Assembly (NCBI RefSeq): GCF_900143245.1
Contig: NZ_FRDK01000003.1
Coordinates: forward strand, 1 to 64,000
Source: Flavobacterium fryxellicola
GTDB taxonomy: Bacteria > Bacteroidota > Bacteroidia > Flavobacteriales > Flavobacteriaceae
Length of the DNA: 64,000 nt
Direction: 5' to 3'
Shown piece by piece: positions 18,535 through 27,194 of the stretch. Both the position numbers and the translations under genes were made by a program. The notes under the pieces are model-generated. The model did no database searches. It had not been told where the DNA came from and worked only from the letters and a program-made list of their open reading frames with translations. Numbering within the stretch: the stretch's first letter is position 1; the number at the start of each line of letters is the position of its first letter.

Positions 18535-19061
18535 GCAAGTAGTTTTAAAGCAAGTATTAAAGACGAAGCAATAGTAATAATGGGCTTCAGGAAGTAAAAT
18601 GCAGGTGCAGGTGCAGCAGACTTGCATGCGTTTGTTTTGAAGATAAGCAGAATGAAAATTCAGTATTTTCATTTGTTTTACAAGAAGTTGTAGTTTAAGA
18701 TAAATCTAAAAAATTTGAAAGTGGCGTGGTAAAGAACTAAAATTTTTTTAATAATAGAATTGGAGACGGTGCTGATATTTTAGGACCCTTATGGCTCGGA
18801 TATGGCGACAGCGACAGCGTAGATTTGCAACCTTATGGCTCAGATATGTCGACAACGGTAACGCAGATTTGTAATCATATAACTCGGATATATCGACAAC
18901 GCTATCCAACGATAGCTTAGATTTGCATTCTCTGCTCGCAATTAAAGGTACAACAAGCTAATTAGAACAAGAAACCACTCTTAAAAAAAAGAGTGGTTTT
19001 CTGTTAACTTATAAATGCCTGAACGTCCTTCGAATGCAACTCCATATTTCTATTGGTGTAG
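18535..19061. other. Non-coding debris after the RHS fragment, with degenerate repeats
   Basis: No reading frame of substance is seen on either strand. Between about 18790 and 18940 a unit of roughly 45-55 bases recurs three times in degenerate form. Each copy contains a 'CTCgGATATgtCGACAaCG' segment followed by 'CGcAGATTTGCAA'. The same GCAGATTTGCAAT core recurs in the two larger repeats downstream. A hairpin with arms AAACCACTC/GAGTGGTTT lies at 18972-18999, followed by TTCTG. I read this as the remains of RHS toxin-tip or immunity cassettes, but no product can be recognised. Confidence 0.5.
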
Positions 19062-19479
19062 CCCGAACGCCCTTGGTATGTAACTATATCTCTCGTTTGA
19101 GATAGCGCAGATTTGCAATCTGTGCCCCCAAACAAAGACATTGCAAAGGAATTAAGAAAGGGAAGCACTTCAATTTGAAGTGGTTTTATTTTATTGAGTT
19201 GGGTGCTTTTCAGGGTCTTGCTACGTTTTGTAAATTGTATTAAAATAAACCGTTATACTGGATTTATCGCCTCGAACGCTCTTGGTATGTAACTATATCT
19301 CTCGTTTGGGATCGCACAGATTTGCAATCTGTGCCCACAAAGAAAGGCATTGCAAACGAATTAAAACGGAAACCGCTTCAATTTGAAGTAATGTTATTTT
19401 ATAGAGCTGGGTGCTTTTCAGGGTCTTGCCACATTTTTTAAATTGTATTAAGATAAACCGTTTTAGTGGGTTTATCAGT
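19062..19479. repeat. Tandem direct duplication of a 209-base unit
   Basis: Two closely similar copies lie head to tail at about 19062-19268 and 19271-19479. CTTGGTATGTAACTATATCT starts at 19072 in copy one and 19281 in copy two, a period of 209. Each copy contains the near-palindrome GCRCAGATT-TGC-AATCTGTGC (19105-19125 and 19314-19334), a CTTCAATTTGAAG hairpin, and GGGTGCTTTTCAGGGTCTTG. The copies differ at scattered positions, so the duplication is not very recent. Neither copy encodes a credible protein. Confidence 0.8.
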
Positions 19480-19574
19480 TCCCTACTTGTGCAAGTATGA
19501 TTAACCGCAAGGGCTATCTTAAACGTCCCGCTCGTGACCGCTAACATAGGAAGACAAAACATGCAAAACCAAGA

Positions 19575-19608
19575 AACCACTCAAATTGAGTGGTTTTGTT
19601 ATTTTAAT
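19575..19608. terminator. Hairpin downstream of the SPOR gene and RHS debris
   Basis: AACCACTC (19575-19582) and GAGTGGTT (19588-19595) form an 8-bp stem, followed on the plus strand by TTGTTATTTT. It closely resembles the hairpin at 18972-18999, so the two are probably copies of one module. On the minus strand it lies about 30 bases beyond the SPOR gene and may end that transcript too. Confidence 0.55.
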
Positions 19609-19624
19609 TTAAATAAGGCTAATG

Positions 19625-20014
19625 TTACTTATTAGGTCTTATCAAATGCACATTCGGATAGCTTTTACGAATTTCTATGAGATTTCGTTCTGCGTCAATT
19701 CTTGTTTTGAAATTCCCTACCCAGACTTTGTAGTTGGGTGTAAAGAAAAAGATAGTACCGTCGATTTCTCTAAATTCTTGTCTAAAGGCATTCAACGTGC
19801 TTTTTGCTTTTTCACTTTCTCCGCTGAATATTTGAATTTTATAGCGATCATTTATAGCATTCGAAATATTAGTTTTTCTCTTTTCATTTAAAAATTGTTC
19901 AAATTTAGAGTCTTGTTTTACAGTTATATTTCCATCTTGTGCATTGGTGTTCAGATAGGAAATACAGAATGTGAGTGAGATGAAAAAGGCTTTTCGTAGG
20001 GCTAAAATTCTCAT
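19625..20014 (-). CDS. Exported SPOR-domain protein
   Basis: A small exported protein of 129 residues from the ATG at 20014. A frame is open back to 20035, but the signal peptide (MRILALRKAFFISLTFCISYLNTNAQ) begins at 20014. The C-terminal part, YKIQIFSGESEKAKSTLNAFRQEF to NYKVWVGNFKTRIDAERNLIEIRKSYP, is a SPOR fold, which binds peptidoglycan glycan strands stripped of stem peptides at division sites. It is periplasmic. It is a single gene, divergent from the act operon. No partner is apparent, and a peptidoglycan-binding role is inference from the fold. Confidence 0.85.
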   Translation of the reverse strand: MRILALRKAFFISLTFCISYLNTNAQDGNITVKQDSKFEQFLNEKRKTNISNAINDRYKIQIFSGESEKAKSTLNAFRQEFREIDGTIFFFTPNYKVWVGNFKTRIDAERNLIEIRKSYPNVHLIRPNK

Positions 20015-20116
20015 AATGTGATTGTTTTTGTGCAAAAGTAATATTTAAGAAACGATACTCAAGAGCAAATGTTATTTAGAATAGATATAAATTGAAATTA
20101 AGACTATTTTAAGGTT

Positions 20117-20145
20117 TTGAGAATAGTTCTTAAGTCGTATTTTTG
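20117..20145 (+). promoter_or_regulatory. Promoter of the act-cox respiratory operon
   Basis: TTG at 20117-20119, an 18-base spacer, then TATTTTTG at 20138-20145 (full TAnnTTTG match). The predicted start near 20151 gives a leader of about 80 bases before actA at 20230. Confidence 0.7.
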
Positions 20146-20229
20146 TGCAAGTTTTAAAATAAAGGATCAGTTTTTATAAATCACTTAGAAAAAACTGTGC
20201 CAATTTTTAGTAGATAATCATTATACTAT

Positions 20230-21564
20230 ATGAAAAAGGTGGGTAACCATAATTCGATCTCAAGGAAATTATTTTTTAGCATAGCTTTGATGCTATCTAT
20301 TTCCTTTACTTCATTTGCTCAAGAAGCTACTCCTGCGGTTGACGCCGCAGCTCCAGATGCTGCAGCTACTTCGCAAGGTGCTGACCCTGTTAAGGGTAAA
20401 GAGCTTTTTAATGCAAACTGTGCTGCTTGTCACAAACTGGATGCTAAAGCAACTGGTCCGATGCTTAGAGGTATTGCGGCTAAATATGATGCTTCATGGC
20501 TTCATAAATGGGTTCGTAACAGTTCGGAGCTAATTAAATCGGGCGATGCGCAAGCTGTAAAAGTGTATGAGGAAAACAATAAGGCAGTGATGTCTGCTTT
20601 CCCTCAGCTTACGGATGGGGATATAGACAATATTATTGCTTATACTTCAGAACCTAAGGCCGAAGCTCCTAAGGCAGCAACTGCAACGGAAGCTGTTCCA
20701 GGAACTGCTCCTTCTGATAGTGGTGTTTCAAACAACATTATATTAGGTGCTTTGTCACTCGTGATGTTTATTTTGGTTGTAATGTTGTTTTTAGTAAACA
20801 AAGTTTTATCCAAAGTTGCCAAAGCGAATGGTATTGAGGTGGCTCCGAAAACTCCAACAACGCCTATATGGAAAGCTTTTGCTAGAAATCAATTTTTGGT
20901 GTTAGTTAGTGCGGTATTTTTATTGCTGGCTAGTGCTTATTTTGTTTATGGTTTTTTAATGCAAATAGGAGTTGATCAGGATTATGCTCCAATACAGCCA
21001 ATACATTATTCACACAGAATACATGCCGGAAGTAATGGAATCAGCTGTAAATACTGTCACTCGTCTGCTAGAGTGAGCAAGCATTCTGGTATTCCTTCTT
21101 TGAATGTTTGTATGAACTGTCATAAAAGCATTGCCGAAGTTTCAGATACAACTGCTACGCCAGAATATTCTAAAGCTTTTTATGATGCAGAAATTCAAAA
21201 GTTATACAAAGCTGTTGGATGGGATGCGACAAATCAAAAATACACAGGAAAAACTGAGCCTGTGAAATGGATACGTATTCATAACTTGCCATCGTTTGTT
21301 TACTTTAATCACTCACAGCACGTTAATGTTGCTGGTATTGAATGTCAGACTTGTCATGGTCCAGTACAAGAGTATGAAATCCAAAAACAATTTGCGCCTT
21401 TGACAATGGGTTGGTGTATCAACTGCCATAGAAAAACGGAAGTTAAAATGGAAGGAAATGAATACTACACTAAAATCCATGAGCAGCTTTCTAAGAAATA
21501 CGGCGTAGACAAATTGACTGCCGCCCAAATGGGAGGTTTAGAATGTGGTAAGTGCCATTATTAA
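20230..21564 (+). CDS. actA: Alternative complex III subunit ActA, with N-terminal monohaem domain
   Basis: This is the multihaem cytochrome c subunit of alternative complex III, the quinol:cytochrome c/oxidase oxidoreductase that replaces bc1 in Bacteroidota. Six CxxCH haem sites are visible: C-A-A-C-H at residue 64 in an N-terminal cytochrome c domain, then a membrane segment (about 170-190), a second one (about 218-240), and five sites in the C-terminal domain (C-K-Y-C-H at 273, C-M-N-C-H, C-Q-T-C-H, C-I-N-C-H, C-G-K-C-H at the end). The pentahaem part is the usual ActA; the leading monohaem domain is an addition seen in this phylum. A signal peptide precedes an Ala/Pro-rich linker. First gene of the operon, 29 bases before actB. 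Confidence 0.95.
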   Translation: MKKVGNHNSISRKLFFSIALMLSISFTSFAQEATPAVDAAAPDAAATSQGADPVKGKELFNANCAACHKLDAKATGPMLRGIAAKYDASWLHKWVRNSSELIKSGDAQAVKVYEENNKAVMSAFPQLTDGDIDNIIAYTSEPKAEAPKAATATEAVPGTAPSDSGVSNNIILGALSLVMFILVVMLFLVNKVLSKVAKANGIEVAPKTPTTPIWKAFARNQFLVLVSAVFLLLASAYFVYGFLMQIGVDQDYAPIQPIHYSHRIHAGSNGISCKYCHSSARVSKHSGIPSLNVCMNCHKSIAEVSDTTATPEYSKAFYDAEIQKLYKAVGWDATNQKYTGKTEPVKWIRIHNLPSFVYFNHSQHVNVAGIECQTCHGPVQEYEIQKQFAPLTMGWCINCHRKTEVKMEGNEYYTKIHEQLSKKYGVDKLTAAQMGGLECGKCHY

Positions 21565-21593
21565 TCAAATTATTAAGATTTTAATATTTATAT

Positions 21594-24500
21594 ATGTCAT
21601 CAAACAAAAAATACTGGAAAAGTGTTGAAGAACTAGACAAAAATAGTTCTATTGTTGAGGCGCTTAAAAATAACGAATTTGTTGAAGAAATTCCTACTGA
21701 CGAATTTTTAGGAAATAGTGATGCTTTGTCATCTTCATCAACATCACGTCGTGATTTTTTAAAGTACGTTGGTTTTAGTACTGCAGCGGCGACGCTTGCA
21801 GCTTGCGAAGGTCCTGTAAACAAATCAATACCTTACGTGCTTCAGCCAGAGCAAATCATTCCTGGGGTTGCGGATTATTATGCAACTTCTGTTTTTGATG
21901 GATTTGATTTTGCTAATCTTTTAATAAAAACTCGTGAAGGGCGTCCTATTAAAATAGACAATAACACCATCGCTGGTGCTAAGTTTAGTGCTAATGCAAG
22001 AATTCATGCCTCTATATTGTCTTTGTATGACAGTATGCGTTTGAAAGAGCCAAAAGTAGAAGGCAAAAACGCTGCATGGTCTGTTGTTGATTCTAAAATT
22101 AAATCTAGTATTGCTGATGCTGCCGCAAAAGGTGGGCAGGTTGTACTTTTAACAAATACGCTGGCTAGTCCATCAACTGAAAAATTGATTGCTGAGTTTA
22201 TAGGCAAAAACCCAAATGCTAAGCATGTAATTTACGATGCGGTGTCATCATCTGAAGCATTGGATGCATTTGAAACGGTTTATGGAGAAAGAGCTTTGGT
22301 AGATTACGATTTCTCAAAAGCGTCTCTTATTGTTTCTGTCGGAGCTGATTTCCTTGGGGATTGGCAAGGCGGTGGGTACGACTCAAGTTATACTCAAGGA
22401 CGAGTTCCTAAGGCTGGTAAAATGTCTCGTCATTTTCAGTTAGAAGCAAACATGACTTTGTCTGGTGCTGCTGCTGATAAAAGACTGCCGATGTCTACTG
22501 CGAATCAAAAACAGGCGTTAGTTCATATATATAACGTTGTAACGGGTTCTGCAGTTAGCGTAAGTTTAGAAGATAAATTTAAAGCAGAAGTTACAAAAGC
22601 AGCACAACAATTGAAAGCTGCTGGCTCACAGGGTGTTTTGGTATCTGGTATTAGTGATAAAAATGCTCAGTTGTTAGTTTTGGCTATCAACCAAGCATTA
22701 GCTAGTGAAGCTTTTAGTACGTTAGGAGTAAGGCAAATTAGAAAAGGATCAAATGTAAAAGTTGCTCAATTGGTAGCTGATATGAAAGCAGGAAGCGTTC
22801 ATACTTTAATCATGAGTGGTGTTAATCCTGTTTATACTTTAGCAGATAGTGCTGCCTTCGTTGAAGGTCTAAAAAAGGTGAAGACATCAGTTGCATTTTC
22901 TTTGAAAGAAGATGAAACTGCTTTGTTAAGTACTGTAGCTGCCGCGGTTCCGCATTATTTGGAATCATGGAATGATGTGAGTTTTACAAAAGGTACTTAC
23001 GGAATCACTCAGCCTGCTATACGACCTCTTTTTAATACAAAACAGTTTCAAGATGTCTTGTTGTCCTTAAATGGTCTTTCTGGAACATTCTACGAGTATA
23101 TTAAGGGTAATGCATCTGCAACAATTGTGGGTTCTTCCTGGAATAAAGTTTTGCATGATGGTGTTTTTGTTGGAGTTATATCATCTGTTTCTGCAGGCTC
23201 TGCAGATTATAGTGCTGCTGCAAGCGCGCTTGCGCAGTCAAAACCAGTGCAAGGATTGGAGTTGGTTTTGTATACCAAAACAGGTATGGGAGATGGTCAA
23301 CAGGCTAATAACCCTTGGTTACAAGAATTCCCAGATCCAATTACAAGAGTTTCTTGGGATAACTATGTTACTGTTTCTAATGCTGACGCTAAGAAATATG
23401 AGCTTTCCAATGAAATAGTAGCTAATGGAGGTTTGAATGGAAGTTATGCTACTATTACGACCGCAGATGGATTGAAACTAGAAAACGTCCCAGTTATTGT
23501 TCAACCGGGTCAGGCTGTTGGAACTATTGGTTTAGCACTAGGTTATGGTCGCAAAGCGGCTTTGAAGGAAGAAATGGTGGTAGGTTTAAATGCCTACGCT
23601 CTATATAAAGGTTTTAATACTGTACAATCTGTAACATTGGCTAAAGCTGGTGGAGAACATGAGTTTGCTTGTGTTCAAGGTCAGAAAACGTTAATGGGAA
23701 GAGGTGACATTATCAAAGAAACTTCTTTAGAAATTTTCAATACTAAAGATGCTAAGGTTTGGAATGAACAACCAATGGTTTCATTGGATCATAAAGAGGT
23801 AGAAGCTACGAAGGTAGATTTATGGGATTCATTTGATCGTTCAACTGGACATCATTTTAATCTATCTATTGACTTGAATGCTTGTACTGGTTGTGGAGCA
23901 TGTGTAATTGCTTGTCATGCTGAAAATAATGTTCCTGTAGTTGGAAAATCGGAGGTAAGAAGAAGTCGTGACATGCACTGGTTGCGTATTGACAGATATT
24001 ATTCTTCTGAAAGTACTTTTGAAGGTGATAATGAAAGAAAAGAAAATATTGCAGGTTTATCTAGTTCCTTATCTACATTTAATGAAATGGAGAAGGCTGG
24101 CGATAATCCACAAGTTTCTTTTCAGCCGGTAATGTGTCAACATTGTAATCATGCACCTTGTGAAACAGTTTGCCCAGTTGCTGCAACTTCGCACTCTCGC
24201 CAAGGTCAGAATCACATGGCTTATAATAGATGTGTTGGAACGCGTTATTGCGCTAACAACTGTCCGTATAAAGTACGTCGTTTTAACTGGTTCTTGTATA
24301 ACAAAAACAGTGAATTCGATTATCACATGAATGATGATTTAGGTCGTATGGTATTAAATCCAGATGTTAATGTTCGTTCTCGTGGAGTTATGGAGAAATG
24401 TTCGATGTGTATTCAAATGACACAAGCGACTATTTTAAAAGCCAAAAACGAAGGAAGACCAGTCGTAGACGGGGAGTTTCAAACCGCTTGTTCAAATGCT

Positions 24501-24650
24501 TGTTCTAATGGAGCAATGAAATTTGGAGATGTAAATGATACAGAAGCAGTAATTGCTAAATTAGCTGCCGATGAAAGAATGTATCATTTATTGGAGCACG
24601 TTGGAACAAAACCAAATGTGATTTATCACGTTAAAGTTAGAAATACCTAG
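21594..24650 (+). CDS. actB: Alternative complex III subunit ActB, molybdopterin-like and iron-sulfur fusion
   Basis: A 1018-residue periplasmic subunit. The N-terminus has a Tat motif (S-R-R-D-F-L-K at about 51-57) followed by a lipobox-like TLAAC (C71). In characterised complexes this subunit is exported folded and lipid-anchored. Residues of about 75-720 resemble a molybdopterin oxidoreductase fold, known to be cofactor-free in this complex. The C-terminal 250 residues form a ferredoxin-like domain with the cysteine groups CTGCGACVIAC, CQHCNHAPCETVCP, CVGTRYCANNCP and CSMC...CSNAC, enough for four clusters. These wire electrons from quinol to the ActA haems. Next gene actC begins 39 bases on. 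Confidence 0.96.
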   Translation: MSSNKKYWKSVEELDKNSSIVEALKNNEFVEEIPTDEFLGNSDALSSSSTSRRDFLKYVGFSTAAATLAACEGPVNKSIPYVLQPEQIIPGVADYYATSVFDGFDFANLLIKTREGRPIKIDNNTIAGAKFSANARIHASILSLYDSMRLKEPKVEGKNAAWSVVDSKIKSSIADAAAKGGQVVLLTNTLASPSTEKLIAEFIGKNPNAKHVIYDAVSSSEALDAFETVYGERALVDYDFSKASLIVSVGADFLGDWQGGGYDSSYTQGRVPKAGKMSRHFQLEANMTLSGAAADKRLPMSTANQKQALVHIYNVVTGSAVSVSLEDKFKAEVTKAAQQLKAAGSQGVLVSGISDKNAQLLVLAINQALASEAFSTLGVRQIRKGSNVKVAQLVADMKAGSVHTLIMSGVNPVYTLADSAAFVEGLKKVKTSVAFSLKEDETALLSTVAAAVPHYLESWNDVSFTKGTYGITQPAIRPLFNTKQFQDVLLSLNGLSGTFYEYIKGNASATIVGSSWNKVLHDGVFVGVISSVSAGSADYSAAASALAQSKPVQGLELVLYTKTGMGDGQQANNPWLQEFPDPITRVSWDNYVTVSNADAKKYELSNEIVANGGLNGSYATITTADGLKLENVPVIVQPGQAVGTIGLALGYGRKAALKEEMVVGLNAYALYKGFNTVQSVTLAKAGGEHEFACVQGQKTLMGRGDIIKETSLEIFNTKDAKVWNEQPMVSLDHKEVEATKVDLWDSFDRSTGHHFNLSIDLNACTGCGACVIACHAENNVPVVGKSEVRRSRDMHWLRIDRYYSSESTFEGDNERKENIAGLSSSLSTFNEMEKAGDNPQVSFQPVMCQHCNHAPCETVCPVAATSHSRQGQNHMAYNRCVGTRYCANNCPYKVRRFNWFLYNKNSEFDYHMNDDLGRMVLNPDVNVRSRGVMEKCSMCIQMTQATILKAKNEGRPVVDGEFQTACSNACSNGAMKFGDVNDTEAVIAKLAADERMYHLLEHVGTKPNVIYHVKVRNT

Positions 24651-24689
24651 TACAAAAAAAGAATTAATTAAGAATCAATATAAAGGATT

Positions 24690-26093
24690 ATGTCGTCTCA
24701 CTACGAAGCAACCATTAGAAAACCCTTAGTTATAGGTGATAAATCATATCACGATGTAACTGTAGATGTAGCTGCACCTGTTGAAGGGAAAGCAAACAAA
24801 CATTGGTGGATTGTATTTTCAATTGCATTAATAGCCTTCCTCTGGGGATTAGGCTGTATCATCTACACCGTATCTACAGGGATTGGAACATGGGGATTAA
24901 ATAAAACTGTTGGATGGGCTTGGGATATCACAAACTTTGTTTGGTGGGTTGGTATCGGTCACGCAGGAACTTTAATTTCTGCAGTACTGTTGCTTTTCCG
25001 TCAGCGTTGGAGAATGGCGATTAACCGTTCTGCTGAAGCAATGACAATTTTCTCTGTTATTCAAGCAGGTTTGTTTCCAATCATACACATGGGTCGTCCA
25101 TGGTTAGCGTATTGGGTTTTACCAATCCCGAATCAGTTTGGATCATTGTGGGTTAACTTTAACTCTCCTTTGCTTTGGGATGTATTTGCAATTTCTACGT
25201 ACCTTTCGGTATCATTAGTTTTCTGGTGGACTGGTTTGTTACCTGATTTTGCTATGTTGCGCGATAGAGCGGTAACTCCTTTCAATAAAAGAGTGTATTC
25301 AATACTAAGTTTTGGATGGAGCGGTAGAGCAAAAGATTGGCAACGTTTTGAAGAAGTTTCTCTAGTATTGGCTGGTTTAGCTACTCCTCTTGTACTTTCT
25401 GTACATACGATTGTATCGATGGATTTTGCTACTTCTGTAATACCAGGATGGCATACAACAATTTTCCCTCCTTATTTTGTTGCTGGAGCGGTTTTCTCTG
25501 GTTTTGCAATGGTGAATACCTTGTTGATTATCATGAGAAAAGTTTCTAATCTTGAGGCTTACATTACTGTTCAACATATAGAATTGATGAACATTGTAAT
25601 CATGATTACGGGTTCTATAGTTGGTGTTGCTTACATTACGGAATTGTTTGTTGCTTGGTATTCTGGAGTAGAATATGAGCAATATGCTTTTCTTAATAGA
25701 GCTACTGGACCTTACTGGTGGGCTTATTGGTCAATGATGACCTGTAATGTTTTCTCACCGCAATTCATGTGGTTTAAAAAGTTAAGAACAAGTATCATGT
25801 TTTCGTTTATAATTTCTATCGTTGTAAATATTGGAATGTGGTTTGAGAGATTCGTAATTATCGTAACTTCGTTGCATAGAGATTATCTGCCATCTTCTTG
25901 GACTATGTTTTCTCCAACGTTTGTTGACATCGGTATTTTTATTGGAACAATCGGTTTCTTCTTCGTGCTGTTCTTATTGTATTCAAGAACATTCCCAGTT
26001 ATCGCACAAGCAGAGGTAAAAACAATTTTGAAAGGAACTGGAGATAATTACAAAAGAGAAAGAGAAGCAAATAAAGATTCACACCATGAGTAA
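24690..26093 (+). CDS. actC: Alternative complex III subunit ActC (NrfD-like)
   Basis: A 467-residue integral membrane protein of the NrfD/PsrC family with about ten membrane helices, the main quinol-binding subunit of alternative complex III. Family features visible include WWVGIGHAGTLISAVLLLFRQRWR, IHMGRPW and the later SFGWSGRAKDWQRFEE. It starts with a short soluble N-terminus (about 40 residues). The stop overlaps the actD start by 8 bases, so the two are translationally coupled. With ActF it forms the paired quinol-oxidising membrane core. Confidence 0.96.
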   Translation: MSSHYEATIRKPLVIGDKSYHDVTVDVAAPVEGKANKHWWIVFSIALIAFLWGLGCIIYTVSTGIGTWGLNKTVGWAWDITNFVWWVGIGHAGTLISAVLLLFRQRWRMAINRSAEAMTIFSVIQAGLFPIIHMGRPWLAYWVLPIPNQFGSLWVNFNSPLLWDVFAISTYLSVSLVFWWTGLLPDFAMLRDRAVTPFNKRVYSILSFGWSGRAKDWQRFEEVSLVLAGLATPLVLSVHTIVSMDFATSVIPGWHTTIFPPYFVAGAVFSGFAMVNTLLIIMRKVSNLEAYITVQHIELMNIVIMITGSIVGVAYITELFVAWYSGVEYEQYAFLNRATGPYWWAYWSMMTCNVFSPQFMWFKKLRTSIMFSFIISIVVNIGMWFERFVIIVTSLHRDYLPSSWTMFSPTFVDIGIFIGTIGFFFVLFLLYSRTFPVIAQAEVKTILKGTGDNYKREREANKDSHHE

Positions 26094-26610
26094 TAAAGTA
26101 ATATACGCCATTTATAATGACGATGATATTTTGATGGATGCGGTAAAAAAAACCAGAGCAGCTCATCATCATATTGAGGAAGTTTTTACTCCATTCCCGG
26201 TTCACGGTTTGGATAAAGCTATGGGAATTGCGCCAACAAGATTAGCCATTTGTGCTTTTCTTTATGGTTGTGTCGGAATTTCGGTGGCAACGGCAATGAT
26301 GAATTATATCATGATTCAAGATTGGCCACAAGATATTGGTGGAAAGCCAAGTTTTAGTTATATAGAAAACATGCCCGCTTTTGTTCCAATTATGTTTGAG
26401 CTTACCGTGTTTTTTGCAGCGCATTTGATGGTAATAACGTTCTACATGAGAAGTAAGTTATGGCCATTCAAACAAGCTGAAAATCCTGATGTAAGAACTA
26501 CTGATGACCATTTCTTAATGGAAGTTGCGGTAAATGATAATGAAGAAGAATTAATTTCCTTTTTCCAAGGCACCGGAGCTGTAGAAGTTAAAGTAATAGA
26601 TAAGCATTAA
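26086..26610 (+). CDS. actD: Alternative complex III subunit ActD (DUF3341)
   Basis: A 174-residue membrane subunit: a cytoplasmic N-terminal domain (YAIYNDDDILMDAVKKTR...VFTPFPVHGLDKAMG, the DUF3341 signature), two membrane helices (about 48-70 and 100-122) and a cytoplasmic C-terminal tail. It has no cofactor site and is structural, bridging the ActC and ActF cores. It overlaps actC by 8 bases and precedes actE by 8 bases. Confidence 0.94.
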   Translation: MSNKVIYAIYNDDDILMDAVKKTRAAHHHIEEVFTPFPVHGLDKAMGIAPTRLAICAFLYGCVGISVATAMMNYIMIQDWPQDIGGKPSFSYIENMPAFVPIMFELTVFFAAHLMVITFYMRSKLWPFKQAENPDVRTTDDHFLMEVAVNDNEEELISFFQGTGAVEVKVIDKH

Positions 26611-26618
26611 TTAGAGAT

Positions 26619-27167
26619 ATGAAAAGTATTTATAAAATAACACTTCTTTTTGGGATAACTATTTTAGTTTCTTCGTGCCATAATACAACGGCACCTAACT
26701 ATCAATATTTCCCAAATATGTATGAGCATATAGGATACGACACTTATGCTGAATCGACTGCTTTTAAAAACGGTAAAGAGGGGCAATTGCCTGTTGATGG
26801 AACTATTAAAAGAGGTTTCGTTCCTTATGGTTTTGATAATTCTACAGAAGGTTATGATTTAGCCAAGCTAAATTCTACATCTCCTCTAGATTCAATATCA
26901 GAAAAAGATCACGCGAAATCTAAAGAGCTTTACGAAATATATTGTGCAATTTGTCATGGTAATGAGGGAAATGGTAAAGGTAAATTAGTCACGCAAGGGA
27001 AGTTATTGGGTATTCCTAATTATAAAGATAGGGATATTAATGAAGGTAGCATTTATCATGTTATGACTTATGGGTTAAATTCTATGGGTGCTTACTCCAA
27101 TCAATTAGACCAGCATGAACGTTGGTTGGTAGCTTCTTATGTTGTTGAATTAAGAGCAAAATTATAA
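26619..27167 (+). CDS. actE: Alternative complex III subunit ActE, monohaem cytochrome c lipoprotein
   Basis: A 182-residue lipoprotein: signal peptide with lipobox ILVSSC (C20), then a mature domain with one haem site (C-A-I-C-H-G, about residues 109-113) and a distal Met in the YGLNSMGAY loop as probable sixth ligand. It is the monohaem cytochrome c of alternative complex III and probably hands electrons toward the adjacent aa3 oxidase. The stop at 27167 abuts the next frame. Confidence 0.95.
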   Translation: MKSIYKITLLFGITILVSSCHNTTAPNYQYFPNMYEHIGYDTYAESTAFKNGKEGQLPVDGTIKRGFVPYGFDNSTEGYDLAKLNSTSPLDSISEKDHAKSKELYEIYCAICHGNEGNGKGKLVTQGKLLGIPNYKDRDINEGSIYHVMTYGLNSMGAYSNQLDQHERWLVASYVVELRAKL

Positions 27168-27194
27168 TTGTTGAACAAACTGATCGTTATAGAT

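Noticed and set aside
19293..19580. 95-residue minus-strand frame in the RHS debris
   Set aside because: It spans the tandem duplication and a hairpin, resembles no family I know, and does not keep frame in the first repeat copy.
19062..19600. Possible CRISPR array
   Set aside because: There are only two long copies with no spacer pattern, repeat units are far too long, and there are no cas genes.
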